Position numbers and translations under genes: made by a program | From: Archangium lansingense | GTDB taxonomy: Bacteria > Myxococcota > Myxococcia > Myxococcales > Myxococcaceae | Assembly (NCBI RefSeq): GCF_026626635.1 | Contig: NZ_JAPNKA010000001.1 | Coordinates: 2,852,001-2,916,000, forward strand | Direction of reading: 5' to 3' | DNA length: 64,000 bases | In this document: positions 52,557 through 61,519 of the stretch, piece after piece | Position numbering within the stretch: position 1 is the stretch's first letter | How the letters are laid out: every line of letters starts with the position of its first letter | Notes under the pieces: model-generated | What the model was told of the DNA's origin: nothing | Database searches by the model: none | What the model saw: only the letters and a program-made list of their open reading frames with translations

Positions 52557-53732
52557 ATGAGACGACTGCTGCCAGGGGTGTTCGGTCTCGCGCTGCTGTG
52601 CTGCGGCGTGGCGGTGGCGCAGGAGAAGGCGCCCATCGTCCTGGTGCTGCACGCGGACATGAGCTCCGGCTCGGCGATGGCGGGCGAGGCCATCCGCCGC
52701 GGGGCACTCATCGCCATCTCGGAGCTCAACGCCCAGGGAGGACTGCTGGACGGGCGCAAGCTGGAGCTGGTGGTGAGGGACCACCACGGCGTGCCTGCGC
52801 GAGCCACGGAGCAGCTTCCGGAGCTCGCGAGCATGCCTCACCTGGTGGCCATCCTCTCGGGGTTGCACAGCCCGCCGGTCATCCAGAACCTGCCCTTCAT
52901 CCATGAGCACCAGCTCATCGTGGTGAGCCCCTGGGCGGCGGCCACCGGGATGGTCCAACACGAGCTGACTCCCAACTACGTCTTCCGGGTCTCCATAGAC
53001 GACGAGCGGGTGGGGGAGTTCCTGGTCGCGCGGGCACTGGCGCGGGGCCACAAGCGGCTCGGGGTCATCCTGGAGAAGAGCGCCTGGGGCCGCAGCAACG
53101 AGAAGGCCCTCCTCGCGGCGCTGGCCCGGCGCAACCTGAAGCCCGCGTCCGTGCAGTGGTTCAACTGGGCCGATGCGGACATGGAGACGCACCTGGCCGC
53201 GGTGGAGCGGGCGGGGGCCGAGGCGCTCCTCATGGTAGCCAACGCGCCCGAGGGGGCCGCCATCGTGAGGACCGTGGCGCGCAGACCTCCGGGCAAGCGG
53301 CTCCCCATCTACGCGCACTCGGGCATCATCGGAGGCGACTTCGTGCGGCAGTCAGGAGAAGCCCTGTCCGGGGTGGACCTGCGCGTGGTGCACACCTTCT
53401 CCTTCTTGGGCAACCCAAGCGCGAAGGCCAGGGCGGTCGCCGCGAAGTACCACACGCTGTTTGGCACCCAGTCCGACGAGGAGATTTTCAGTGATGCGGG
53501 GACAGCCCAGGCCTATGACGCCGTCTGGCTGCTCGCGCTCGCGATTCAGAAGGCGAAGTCCACCGAGCGCCCCCGGGTGCGCGACGCGCTGGAGCGGCTG
53601 GGCTCCTACCAGGGCCTGGTGCGTACCTATCAGCCCGCCTTCACTCCCTCGCGCCACGAGGCGCTGAGCCCCTCGGACTTCAAGCTGGCCACTTTCAACC
53701 CGCGAGGCGTGCTGGTGCTCAGCCAGCCGTAG
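52557..53732 (+). CDS. periplasmic binding protein (Leu/Ile/Val-type) of a signalling operon
   Basis: 391 residues. Signal peptide MRRLLPGVFGLALLCCGVAVAQ. The fold is the type-I periplasmic binding protein used by branched-chain amino-acid ABC systems: IVLVLHADMSSGSAMAGEAIRRGALIAI at the start of lobe 1 and SDAGTAQAYDAVWLLALAI near 315. No ABC permease or ATPase gene is present. The stop is followed after 8 bases by a sensor kinase, which suggests that it presents a ligand to that kinase rather than to a transporter (inference). ATG 52557. Confidence 0.88.
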   Translation: MRRLLPGVFGLALLCCGVAVAQEKAPIVLVLHADMSSGSAMAGEAIRRGALIAISELNAQGGLLDGRKLELVVRDHHGVPARATEQLPELASMPHLVAILSGLHSPPVIQNLPFIHEHQLIVVSPWAAATGMVQHELTPNYVFRVSIDDERVGEFLVARALARGHKRLGVILEKSAWGRSNEKALLAALARRNLKPASVQWFNWADADMETHLAAVERAGAEALLMVANAPEGAAIVRTVARRPPGKRLPIYAHSGIIGGDFVRQSGEALSGVDLRVVHTFSFLGNPSAKARAVAAKYHTLFGTQSDEEIFSDAGTAQAYDAVWLLALAIQKAKSTERPRVRDALERLGSYQGLVRTYQPAFTPSRHEALSPSDFKLATFNPRGVLVLSQP

Positions 53733-53740
53733 GAACCATC

Positions 53741-55870
53741 GTGAATCTCTTCCGGAGCTTCCAAGGCAAGCTCCTCCTCTTCTTCCTGCTCGTCGATATG
53801 GTCATGGTGGGCGCTCTCGTCGCCACCGTGTCCCGCGGAGCGCACTGGGCGCTCGAGACGGCGAGCCGGGAGCATCTGCTCGAGCTGGCCCACTTCGCCT
53901 CGGGCGGAATCGACGAGCAGCTTCGGCTGCGGTGGACCGCGGCGCAGTCGCTCGCCTCCAACCCATTCATGACCAACAGCGTCATCGATACGCTGGGCCG
54001 GAGCGACTACCTCGAGCCCCTCATGCAGCGGTTGAGCCTGCCCGGCGAGAGCGATCTGTGGCTGCTCGACTTCAAGGGGCGAGTCATCGCCCGCAACGGC
54101 CAGAGCGAGAGTGTCGGCTCCTTCGCACAGGCACCCTGGTGGTCGAAGGTCGCCAGCGGCGAGCCCCAGGCGCTGGTGGTCTCCGAGGGGCGTGGAGCGC
54201 GCGTGCTCTTCGCCTTCCCCGTCGTCTACCAGAAGCACACCGAGGGGGCCCTGGTTGCACGGTTTGATCTCTCCTTCGTGCGGGGCGGCGCCGCGCGCCA
54301 GGGAATCGAGGTGGTGTTGCTGGACGGGGAGGTGCCGCTGACCGGCCACCTGTCCGAGCAGGTGATTGGCGAGCTGCGGTCGTTGTCCTCCGCGCCCGGT
54401 CGGCGCAACACGGCGCTCATCGACGGGATGTACTACCTGGTGGTCCCGGTGGAGGGCTTCGCGCAGGAGCATGGCTTTGGCTGGTCCCTGGTCCTCTCCG
54501 TGCCGGCCGAGCACATCTCCGGCCCGGTGGAGGTGCTGCGCCAGCGGATGATCCAAGGCGGCGTGGGGATGGCGGTGGTGCTGATCCTGCTGATCTTCTG
54601 GCGCACCCGGCTGCTGATGCGCCCGCTCCAGCAGTTGCAGGTCTCCATGCGGCGCATCATCGACGGGGGAGACCTGAACGAGCGCATCCAGGTCCGCACC
54701 GGGGACGAGCTGGACGCCATCGCGGACACCTTCAACCTGATGCTGGAGCGGCTCGCCCACCGTGGCGCCGAGCTGGAGCGCTCGCGGGAGCACCTCTCGC
54801 TGTTGGCGCAGATCACCTCCTCCTCACCCAACGCCATCCTCATGGTGGGAGTGGAGGGCTGGGTGCTCGTGTGCAACGAAGCGGCGGAGAAGCTCTTCGG
54901 GTGGCCTCGGCTGGAGCTGCTGGGGACGTCCTTCCAGGAGCGGATGGTGCCCGAGGCGTCGCGCGAGCTCATCACCGGGCTGCTCGCGCGGGCGGGTAGC
55001 GGCGAGACGGTGGAGGCCGAGCTGTCGCTCGTCACGCAGCAGGCGGGCGTCATCCCCGTGCACCTCGCCCTGTCGCGAATCCTCGATGCGGCCGGGCAGG
55101 TGCAGGGGCACGTCTGCATCGCGAGGGACCTGCGCGAGGTGCAGCGGCTGCGTGAGTCGCTGGTGCAGTCGGAGAAGATGGCGGCGGTGGGCACGCTCGT
55201 GGCGGGCCTGTCGCACGAGCTCAACAACCCGCTGGGCGTCATCCTCGGCTTCGCGCAGGCCCAGTTGATGAGGCCCACGCTGGACAATGCGTCGCGCACG
55301 GCGTTCACGCTCATCGAGACGCACACCCAGCGCTGTGCCCGGCTGGTGCGCACGCTGCTGGACTTCTCTCGCAGGAGCGGCCCAGCGCGCGAGCGCATCG
55401 AGGTGGGGCGCATGCTGGAGCGGGTGCAGGAGCTGGCCATCGGTCAGGCCCAGCGCGGCGAGGTCCAGCTGAAAATCATCGAGCCTCCGGCGGACTTGCC
55501 TGGGCTGGAGGCCAACGTGCCGGAGATGGAGTCCGCATTGTTGAACCTGGTGGGCAACGCGCTGGATGCGACGCCTCCGGGCGGCACGGTGTCCATGGGG
55601 GCCCATGTCATTCCAGCGGGGAATGAGATGGAGCTGTTCGTGACGGATACCGGAAGCGGGATGGCTCCGGACGTGCGCCAGCGCATGTTCGACCCCTTCT
55701 TCACCACCAAGCCGGTGGGGCAGGGGACGGGCCTGGGGCTGTCCATTACCCGCAGCATCGTCGAGTCGCACGGTGGCCGCATCGACGTGGAGACGGCCCT
55801 TGGTGCCGGCACCACGGTGCGGCTGTGGTTCCCCTTGGCGCCGGTACAACCCACGGAGGTCTCCGCGTGA
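53741..55870 (+). CDS. membrane sensor histidine kinase (Cache-HAMP-PAS-HisKA-HATPase)
   Basis: 709 residues. TM1 near 9-31 and TM2 near 270-292 enclose a ~240-residue periplasmic Cache-type sensor domain. HAMP covers about 287-345, PAS about 353-463, then the phosphoacceptor SHELNNP with His near 491, and the ATP-binding domain with GNALDAT, DTGSGM and GTGLGLSI at about 587-703. The start is GTG 53741. It overlaps the next gene by GTGA, giving translational coupling. Ligand may come from the upstream binding protein. Confidence 0.93.
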   Translation: MNLFRSFQGKLLLFFLLVDMVMVGALVATVSRGAHWALETASREHLLELAHFASGGIDEQLRLRWTAAQSLASNPFMTNSVIDTLGRSDYLEPLMQRLSLPGESDLWLLDFKGRVIARNGQSESVGSFAQAPWWSKVASGEPQALVVSEGRGARVLFAFPVVYQKHTEGALVARFDLSFVRGGAARQGIEVVLLDGEVPLTGHLSEQVIGELRSLSSAPGRRNTALIDGMYYLVVPVEGFAQEHGFGWSLVLSVPAEHISGPVEVLRQRMIQGGVGMAVVLILLIFWRTRLLMRPLQQLQVSMRRIIDGGDLNERIQVRTGDELDAIADTFNLMLERLAHRGAELERSREHLSLLAQITSSSPNAILMVGVEGWVLVCNEAAEKLFGWPRLELLGTSFQERMVPEASRELITGLLARAGSGETVEAELSLVTQQAGVIPVHLALSRILDAAGQVQGHVCIARDLREVQRLRESLVQSEKMAAVGTLVAGLSHELNNPLGVILGFAQAQLMRPTLDNASRTAFTLIETHTQRCARLVRTLLDFSRRSGPARERIEVGRMLERVQELAIGQAQRGEVQLKIIEPPADLPGLEANVPEMESALLNLVGNALDATPPGGTVSMGAHVIPAGNEMELFVTDTGSGMAPDVRQRMFDPFFTTKPVGQGTGLGLSITRSIVESHGGRIDVETALGAGTTVRLWFPLAPVQPTEVSA

Positions 55871-57510
55871 ATCCGAGCACTTCTCCCTCGACCCGGCCTT
55901 CCCCCATGCCTGAGCAGATCCTCGTCGTGGACGATGAGCGGGACATGCGCCTGCTGCTGCGCTACCAGCTGGAGCAGGAGGGCTACGCCGTCACCGAGGC
56001 CTCCGACGGCAAGGCCGCCCTGCGGCTCCTGAACGAGTGCTCGCCCGGGCTGATCATCACCGACGTGCGCATGCCCTTCATGAGTGGGCTCGAGCTGCTG
56101 CGCGAGGCCAAGCAGGTGTTGCCGGCCACCGAGGTCATCGTCGCCACCGGCTATGCGGAGGTGGAGACGGCGATCGAGTGCATGAGGGCTGGTGCGTTCG
56201 ACCTCATCCGCAAGCCCTTCAACATCCGAGAGATGTACTCGTGCGTCACGCGCGCACTGGACCGCTACCGGCTCAACATCTCGGCGGACCTGGTGCGGGC
56301 CAGCCAGTCCTTCTTCGAGACGAACGAGTTCGACCGGATTCCCCAGGCCATCGTGGAGGGGAGCCGGGGTCTGATGGCGGCGGACGCGGTGGTGCTGTTG
56401 ATGCAAGACGTGCAGGGGCGGCTCCAGGTGGCGCATGCGTGCGGCCTGTCCTCCGATGCCGAGGGCAGCCTGCTGCGCGAGCTGGGCGAGCGAGTGGTCC
56501 AGGCGCTGTCCTCGGACAGGACGCCGGCCCTGGCGGCACCTGGCCTGGAGGATCGGCGGCTCGGCTCCATCCAGGCGTTGGGGAGAGAGGTGTCGGTCAT
56601 CCTCCATCCCCTGGCGGTGGGGGAGCGGGTGCTGGGCGTGCTGGGCCTGCTGCGCAGGGACGGGCTGCGCATGTTCGGCAAGAAGGAGCTGGACCGCGCG
56701 GCGATGCTGGCGAGCCATGTGGTGCTCGCCCTGGAGAACTGGCGTCTGGCCTGCCAGCTCGCGTCCTCGGAGCGGCTGGCGACGCTGGGGCAGGTAGCGG
56801 CGGGCATTGGGCATGAGATCAACAACCCAGCGGCCTACGTCCTCAGCAACCTGGGCTACATCCAGGAGCAGGTGGCGGCGTTGCGCGAGGGCGAGCCGGT
56901 GGACCTGGTGGAGCTGGAGCAGGCCGTGGTGGATGCTCGCGAGGGAGCCCTGCGCATCAGCGACATCGTCCGAGACATGCGCTCGCTGGCGAAGACGGAC
57001 GAGGAGGCCGGAGGCTGGTTCGAGCTCAACGAGGCCATCCGTTCGGCGCTGCGGATTGCCCGGGTGGAGACGATGCGGCAGGCGAGCGTCCTGACGGAGC
57101 TGCCCGGGGGCTTGGAGGTCAAGGGCAGCCCGGGGCCGGTCTCGCAGGTCTTCGTCAACCTGCTCGTCAACGCGGCACAGGCCCTGGAGGCGAGGGATAG
57201 CCCGCGCAAGGAGATTCGCGTCACGGCCCGCCGCGAGGCGGACATGGCCATCATCGAGGTCAGCGACACGGGGCCTGGCATCCCATCCGAGGTGCTGTCG
57301 CGGCTCTTTCAGCCCTTCTTCACCACGAAGGGCTCGACGGGGACGGGACTGGGGCTCTCCATCAGCCGGAACATCGTGCGCCGGCTCGGGGGGGACATCG
57401 CCGTGCGCAGCGTGCTGGGAGACGGGACGGTGTTCACTGTTTCGCTACCGGCGCGTCCAGTGGAGGAGGACAGGAAGGTTCTGGTGGTGCCGTCTCGCTC
57501 AGCGGTTTAA
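55867..57510 (+). CDS. receiver-GAF-histidine kinase (hybrid cytoplasmic)
   Basis: 547 residues. An N-terminal receiver domain has VDDERD, phosphoacceptor Asp near 65 in ITDVRMPFMSG and Lys near 115 in RKPF. A GAF-like domain follows at about 145-295, then a kinase core with GHEINNP near 314 and ATPase motifs ending in GTGLGLSI. No membrane helix. GTG 55867 overlaps the previous stop as GTGA. It is the likely phosphorylation target of the membrane kinase; no DNA-binding output is present, so the signal must continue elsewhere. Confidence 0.9.
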   Translation: MNPSTSPSTRPSPMPEQILVVDDERDMRLLLRYQLEQEGYAVTEASDGKAALRLLNECSPGLIITDVRMPFMSGLELLREAKQVLPATEVIVATGYAEVETAIECMRAGAFDLIRKPFNIREMYSCVTRALDRYRLNISADLVRASQSFFETNEFDRIPQAIVEGSRGLMAADAVVLLMQDVQGRLQVAHACGLSSDAEGSLLRELGERVVQALSSDRTPALAAPGLEDRRLGSIQALGREVSVILHPLAVGERVLGVLGLLRRDGLRMFGKKELDRAAMLASHVVLALENWRLACQLASSERLATLGQVAAGIGHEINNPAAYVLSNLGYIQEQVAALREGEPVDLVELEQAVVDAREGALRISDIVRDMRSLAKTDEEAGGWFELNEAIRSALRIARVETMRQASVLTELPGGLEVKGSPGPVSQVFVNLLVNAAQALEARDSPRKEIRVTARREADMAIIEVSDTGPGIPSEVLSRLFQPFFTTKGSTGTGLGLSISRNIVRRLGGDIAVRSVLGDGTVFTVSLPARPVEEDRKVLVVPSRSAV

Positions 57511-57519
57511 TGCTCGCGC

Positions 57520-58524
57520 ATGCACTTCCGACATCTCGGCAGCAGTGGGCTGATGGTCAGCGAGATCTCCTACGGGAACTGGCTGACCCATGGTTCCCAG
57601 GTTGAAGAGGCAGCGGCGCTCGCGTGCGTGCGGGCCGCACTCGACGAGGGCATCACCACCTTCGACACTGCGGACGTCTACGCCGCCACGCGCGCTGAAG
57701 AGGTGCTCGGCCGTGCGCTCCAGGGGCAGCGCCGCGAGGGCCTGGAGATCTTCACCAAGGTGTACTGGCCAACGGGGCCGGGGCCCAACGACCGGGGCTT
57801 GTCGCGCAAGCACCTCCTGGAGTCCATCAACGGCTCGCTGAGGCGGTTGAAGACAGACTACGTGGACCTCTACCAGGCACACCGTTACGACACGGAGACG
57901 CCGCTCGAGGAGACGATGCAGGCCTTTGCCGACATCGTCCGCCAGGGCAAGGCGCTCTACATCGGCGTGTCCGAGTGGACGGCGGAGCAGATTCGCGCGG
58001 GCGTGACGCTGGCGAAGCAGCTGGGCATCCAACTTGTCTCCAGCCAGCCGCAGTACTCGATGCTGTGGCGGGTCATCGAGGGGAAGGTGGTGCCCACCTC
58101 GCAAGAACTCGGGGTGGGGCAGATCGTCTGGTCGCCGATAGCGATGGGCGTGCTGACGGGCAAGTACAAGCCGGGCCAGAAGCCGCCGGAGGGGAGCCGG
58201 GCCACGGATGAGAAGGGTGGCTCGCGGTTCATTCAGCGCTTCATGACAGACGAAGTGCTCACGCGGGTGCAGCAGCTGAAACCGGTGGCGGACGGAGTAG
58301 GGCTGTCGATGGCTCAGCTCGCGGTGGCATGGGTGCTGCAGAACCCGAACGTGTCGTCGGCGATCATCGGTGCTTCGAGGCCCGAGCAGGTGAAGGAGAA
58401 CGTGAAGGCGGCGGGGGTGAAGCTGAGCGCGGACGTGATGAAGCGCATCGATGAGATCCTCGGCCCGGTGGTGGAGAAGGATCCGGAGAAGACGCGCCAG
58501 CAGGCCCCGGACAGGCGTCCGTGA
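57520..58524 (+). CDS. aldo/keto reductase (voltage-gated K+ channel beta-subunit-like)
   Basis: 334 residues, NADPH-dependent (beta/alpha)8 barrel. The catalytic tetrad is visible: Asp in FDTADVY near 49, Tyr in the same motif, Lys in FTKVYW near 79 and His in YQAHRYD near 118. The cofactor region reads SAIIGASRPEQVKENVKA near 287. The N-terminal MHFRHLGSSGLMVSEISYG is typical of the YajO/Kv-beta branch. ATG 57520, 9 bases after the preceding stop, so it may be read with the signalling operon. Confidence 0.93.
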   Translation: MHFRHLGSSGLMVSEISYGNWLTHGSQVEEAAALACVRAALDEGITTFDTADVYAATRAEEVLGRALQGQRREGLEIFTKVYWPTGPGPNDRGLSRKHLLESINGSLRRLKTDYVDLYQAHRYDTETPLEETMQAFADIVRQGKALYIGVSEWTAEQIRAGVTLAKQLGIQLVSSQPQYSMLWRVIEGKVVPTSQELGVGQIVWSPIAMGVLTGKYKPGQKPPEGSRATDEKGGSRFIQRFMTDEVLTRVQQLKPVADGVGLSMAQLAVAWVLQNPNVSSAIIGASRPEQVKENVKAAGVKLSADVMKRIDEILGPVVEKDPEKTRQQAPDRRP

Positions 58525-58552
58525 CCCGTCGATAAACCCCCACCACCGTGCC

Positions 58553-58579
58553 CCCTCTCCCTCGCCCTCCGGGAGAGGG
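58553..58579. repeat. short intergenic inverted repeat
   Basis: CCCTCTCCC and GGGAGAGGG flank a short spacer, followed by TCGGGGTGAGGG. Strings of this kind recur in intergenic gaps of myxobacterial and other GC-rich genomes; only one copy is in this window. Confidence 0.6.
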
Positions 58580-58609
58580 TCGGGGTGAGGGTTCCCGTCC
58601 CCGTGCTCC

Positions 58610-58639
58610 AACCCGTGGCCAAGAAGAGGGCCACGGGTT
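58610..58639. terminator. bidirectional terminator stem
   Basis: AACCCGTGGCC pairs perfectly with GGCCACGGGTT around an 8-base loop, in the gap between the convergent aldo/keto reductase and large lipoprotein genes. Confidence 0.75.
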
Positions 58640-58655
58640 CAATCCGAGTCTCAGC

Positions 58656-60314
58656 TCAGCGCCGAACCGGGAGCTGCTCAATCATCCGATACTGACGGGT
58701 GGGCTTGATGCCGGGCTCCGGCTCGAAGGACGGCTGCGGCTCGACCTGGAGCTCCGGGGCGAGAGGCATGCTCGACGGAGCGGTGAGAATGCTGCTCACC
58801 GTGCTCGCGCTGGCGACATCGACGAGGGACTCCAGCACGTAGGGATGCGCGGCGGGGAAGACGCCAGGAGTGACGTAGGCGTGGACGTGGATGGCGTACT
58901 TCTGGCCGAGCTGCAGCACGCCCGGAGGAATGTCGACGGACGTCGAGGTCGTGTGGATGGTGGCCACGCTGAGCGGGTTCGTCCGCGTACCGCTCACGGT
59001 CAGCCGGGAGATGCGGACGCGGTAGACGGAGGGCGTGCCGACGAGGGGAGCCTTCCAGGTGACGCGAGGCGTGAGCGAGCCGAGCGTGAGTGCCTGCTGG
59101 GCGTTGCTCCCGTTCACGGTGAGGCCCCACGGCGGGGTGATGCGCGGGGCGATGGGTCCAGCGGTGGCGATAGCCAGAGGACGCGTGTCGGAGAGAACGC
59201 CGTTGAGGCCGCCGGACGTCGTTCCGGGCAGGCGCGTGGCGATGACCTGGAAGGTGTGGGAGACGGAGGCCACTGCGCCCCAGCTGAAGGGGTAGGGGTT
59301 GCCGTAGGTGAAGCTCGTGACGAGGTCGGTGATGCCGGAGAAGCTGGCGTACATCAGGTCTCCCGAGTAGCCGTACCAGGAATCCGAGCTCCAGGGCGTG
59401 GGCGAGATGCTGATCCACTGGTCATAGGGAATCGACTGCGGGTGCGCCTGGACCTGATAGGCCTCGAAGCGCGAGCGCCACCACTCGAAGCGAGCCGTGT
59501 ACTGGGGCGCCTCCTGGAACGTGCCGCTCAGGTCGGTGCTCGTGGTGGGGCTCATGGTGACGGGTTCCGGAGTGAAGAACCGGTCGAGGGTGGTGTAGCT
59601 GTAGGTGCCGGTGTCGCGGGTGGTGTAGTGGTTGACGTACAGGCGGTCGCCTCGCGACGCGTCCACGAGATGCTCGTCCGTGGAGACCAGCGAGAAGGAG
59701 CTCAAGGGGAGCTGGTCGACGGATGTCGCCCCCGCGGCCACGGGGGTCTCGGCGTACAGGGACGTGGCCGCGCCGAGGTTGGAGCTGATGGCATCCCAGG
59801 TCGGGTAGTCCTCATACGGTTGGGGCTCGAGGTTGGACGCGGTCAGCGTCAAGGGGATGGTCGCGGCGGTGACCCGATCGCGGCGGCCGAGGTCATAGCG
59901 GTCGAGGTTCATCGTGCGCGAGTCGGACACGACGTAGAAGGTGCCGAGCTGCAGGTAGTACTGGCCGGTGGGTGCATCCGGGAGACGGAAGGTACCGTCC
60001 GGCGCCGTCTCCACCGTGATAGAGCGCGTGCTGCCGTCCTGGAACGTGAAGGCCCTCAGCTCGGGCGAGAACGGATCCACGGGCTGGGTGAAGTCGCCGA
60101 TGTCGATGCGGTAGTGCATCACACGGCTGCCGCTGACTGCGTACGGGTTGCCCGCATCGACACCACCGTCCGTGGTGAAGCCGGTCCCCTCGGGGAAGAC
60201 GATGGGGCCACGCCCATCATTGAGGTCATCCGGCTGCCCATCCACTCCGGACCCGCAACCCACCAGCGCCAGCGATGACAGCAGCACGGAGAACAACGAC
60301 TTTTTCAGAGACAC
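58656..60314 (-). CDS. large hypothetical lipoprotein
   Basis: 552 residues. Lipobox ALVGC after a Lys-Ser start. An Asp/Gly-rich linker is followed by a carboxypeptidase-regulatory-like module near 95-130 (TVETAPDGTFRLPDAPTGQYYLQLG), a middle region rich in Ser/Thr/Tyr, and a fibronectin-III-like segment near 430-510 (RVTWKAPLVGTPSVYRVRISRL). No catalytic motif. GTG 60314 has GAGGGG upstream. A surface-exposed protein is likely. It stands alone between the terminator and a short gap. Confidence 0.8.
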   Translation of the reverse strand: MSLKKSLFSVLLSSLALVGCGSGVDGQPDDLNDGRGPIVFPEGTGFTTDGGVDAGNPYAVSGSRVMHYRIDIGDFTQPVDPFSPELRAFTFQDGSTRSITVETAPDGTFRLPDAPTGQYYLQLGTFYVVSDSRTMNLDRYDLGRRDRVTAATIPLTLTASNLEPQPYEDYPTWDAISSNLGAATSLYAETPVAAGATSVDQLPLSSFSLVSTDEHLVDASRGDRLYVNHYTTRDTGTYSYTTLDRFFTPEPVTMSPTTSTDLSGTFQEAPQYTARFEWWRSRFEAYQVQAHPQSIPYDQWISISPTPWSSDSWYGYSGDLMYASFSGITDLVTSFTYGNPYPFSWGAVASVSHTFQVIATRLPGTTSGGLNGVLSDTRPLAIATAGPIAPRITPPWGLTVNGSNAQQALTLGSLTPRVTWKAPLVGTPSVYRVRISRLTVSGTRTNPLSVATIHTTSTSVDIPPGVLQLGQKYAIHVHAYVTPGVFPAAHPYVLESLVDVASASTVSSILTAPSSMPLAPELQVEPQPSFEPEPGIKPTRQYRMIEQLPVRR

Positions 60315-60388
60315 GAGGCACCCCTCGGAAGCATGAGTGAAGCTCCCGAGCCTACTACAAGGCGTGCCGGTATTTCTCGAAAGGCTCG

Positions 60389-61519
60389 TTATCCTGGGAG
60401 AGGACTGTCAATGGGAAAGGGCACCACTTCGGTGCCGAGCCGCCGTGTCCGTGCGAGCAGCCGGCCGAAGCGGTCCGTCCCGTTGCGCGAGTCGAACTTC
60501 GCCGCGATGCCCTCTGCCTGAGAGGCGAGCCAGCCGCGAAGGGTCCGTGTCTCGTAGGCCCCCTCGGGCGAGTACAGCGTGAACGCTCGCGGGAGGGAGA
60601 TCGCCACCTGCTCCCGTCCTTCCGCGAGGGCTTGTTCCATGAGTGCGAGCGCGGCCGAGTGGAAGGTGAATCGGTCTCGGTGGCTGGCATGCTCCAGCGC
60701 CCATCCCACGTGCCGCTCGAAGAGCTTCAGCCCGCGCTCCACATTGCCCGTGAGTGTCAGGAACTCCAGGTGCTCGCCCACGGTGGCGAGGAACTCCCGG
60801 TTGCGTTGCACCAGGGCATAGCCGCGCAGGTGGTAGTCGCGCGCCTGCTCCAACCGTCCCAGCTTGAAGAGAGGGTAGAGCACGCTGCCGAGCGTCAGGT
60901 GCGGCACCTCCGCGCACGCGCTGCGTCCCTCGAGCAGGGGCCGTGCCTTCTCCAGCGCCATGGCGTACTCGCCCTGGTCGAGGTGGTGGTCCAGCTCGTC
61001 ATCCAGCTCGCAGGCGCGGCAGTCCGTGAGGTGATCGCGCGGCTCGCGAACCCACTGCGCCCAGAACTCCTCCGCCACCGTGGTGTCGCCCATGTCTCGA
61101 GCGGCCTGGTAGCGCAGCTTGAGCATCGCCCGCCGTCCGGCTCCCGCCTTCGTGAAGCACTGCTCTACATCGTCCAGCGCGCCCGCAATCTGCTTGCGGC
61201 TGATGTGAGGGAACTCGTCGAGCCGGCCCACCACCCACTTCTGCTTCCACAGCAAATCCTCGGGTGGGTAGCGCACCGGGTCGCGCTGCTGCTGCCCCCG
61301 GCACCAGGCGAAGGCCACCAGGGCTCGGTCTGGGAAGCCCCCGAAGGTGGCCGCGTCGATGATGGCGCCCCGCACCTCGAAGGCGAGCGGCATGTCCCCA
61401 TGCGCGTCCGCGAGCCGAGCGGCCTCCTCGAGCGCCATCACCTTGGCCTCGCCCGGGTCCAGTCTCTCCGCGCGCCCGAGCAAGTGATTCACCTGCTCGC
61501 GCCAGTCCTGCTCCGTCAA
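60389..61519 (-). CDS. TPR-like helical protein coupled to an HSP90 homologue
   Basis: 376 residues, no signal or membrane helix. Helical hairpins of TPR type occur throughout (AKVMALEEAARLADAHGDMPLAFEVRGAIIDAA, GRLEQARDYHLRGYALVQRNREFLATVGEHLEFLTLTG). The TTG at 61519 overlaps the stop of the HSP90-like gene and has GGAGG six bases upstream, so the two proteins are made together. TPR proteins are classic HSP90 partners in eukaryotes, which makes this a candidate dedicated co-chaperone (inference). Confidence 0.78.
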   Translation of the reverse strand: MTEQDWREQVNHLLGRAERLDPGEAKVMALEEAARLADAHGDMPLAFEVRGAIIDAATFGGFPDRALVAFAWCRGQQQRDPVRYPPEDLLWKQKWVVGRLDEFPHISRKQIAGALDDVEQCFTKAGAGRRAMLKLRYQAARDMGDTTVAEEFWAQWVREPRDHLTDCRACELDDELDHHLDQGEYAMALEKARPLLEGRSACAEVPHLTLGSVLYPLFKLGRLEQARDYHLRGYALVQRNREFLATVGEHLEFLTLTGNVERGLKLFERHVGWALEHASHRDRFTFHSAALALMEQALAEGREQVAISLPRAFTLYSPEGAYETRTLRGWLASQAEGIAAKFDSRNGTDRFGRLLARTRRLGTEVVPFPIDSPLPG

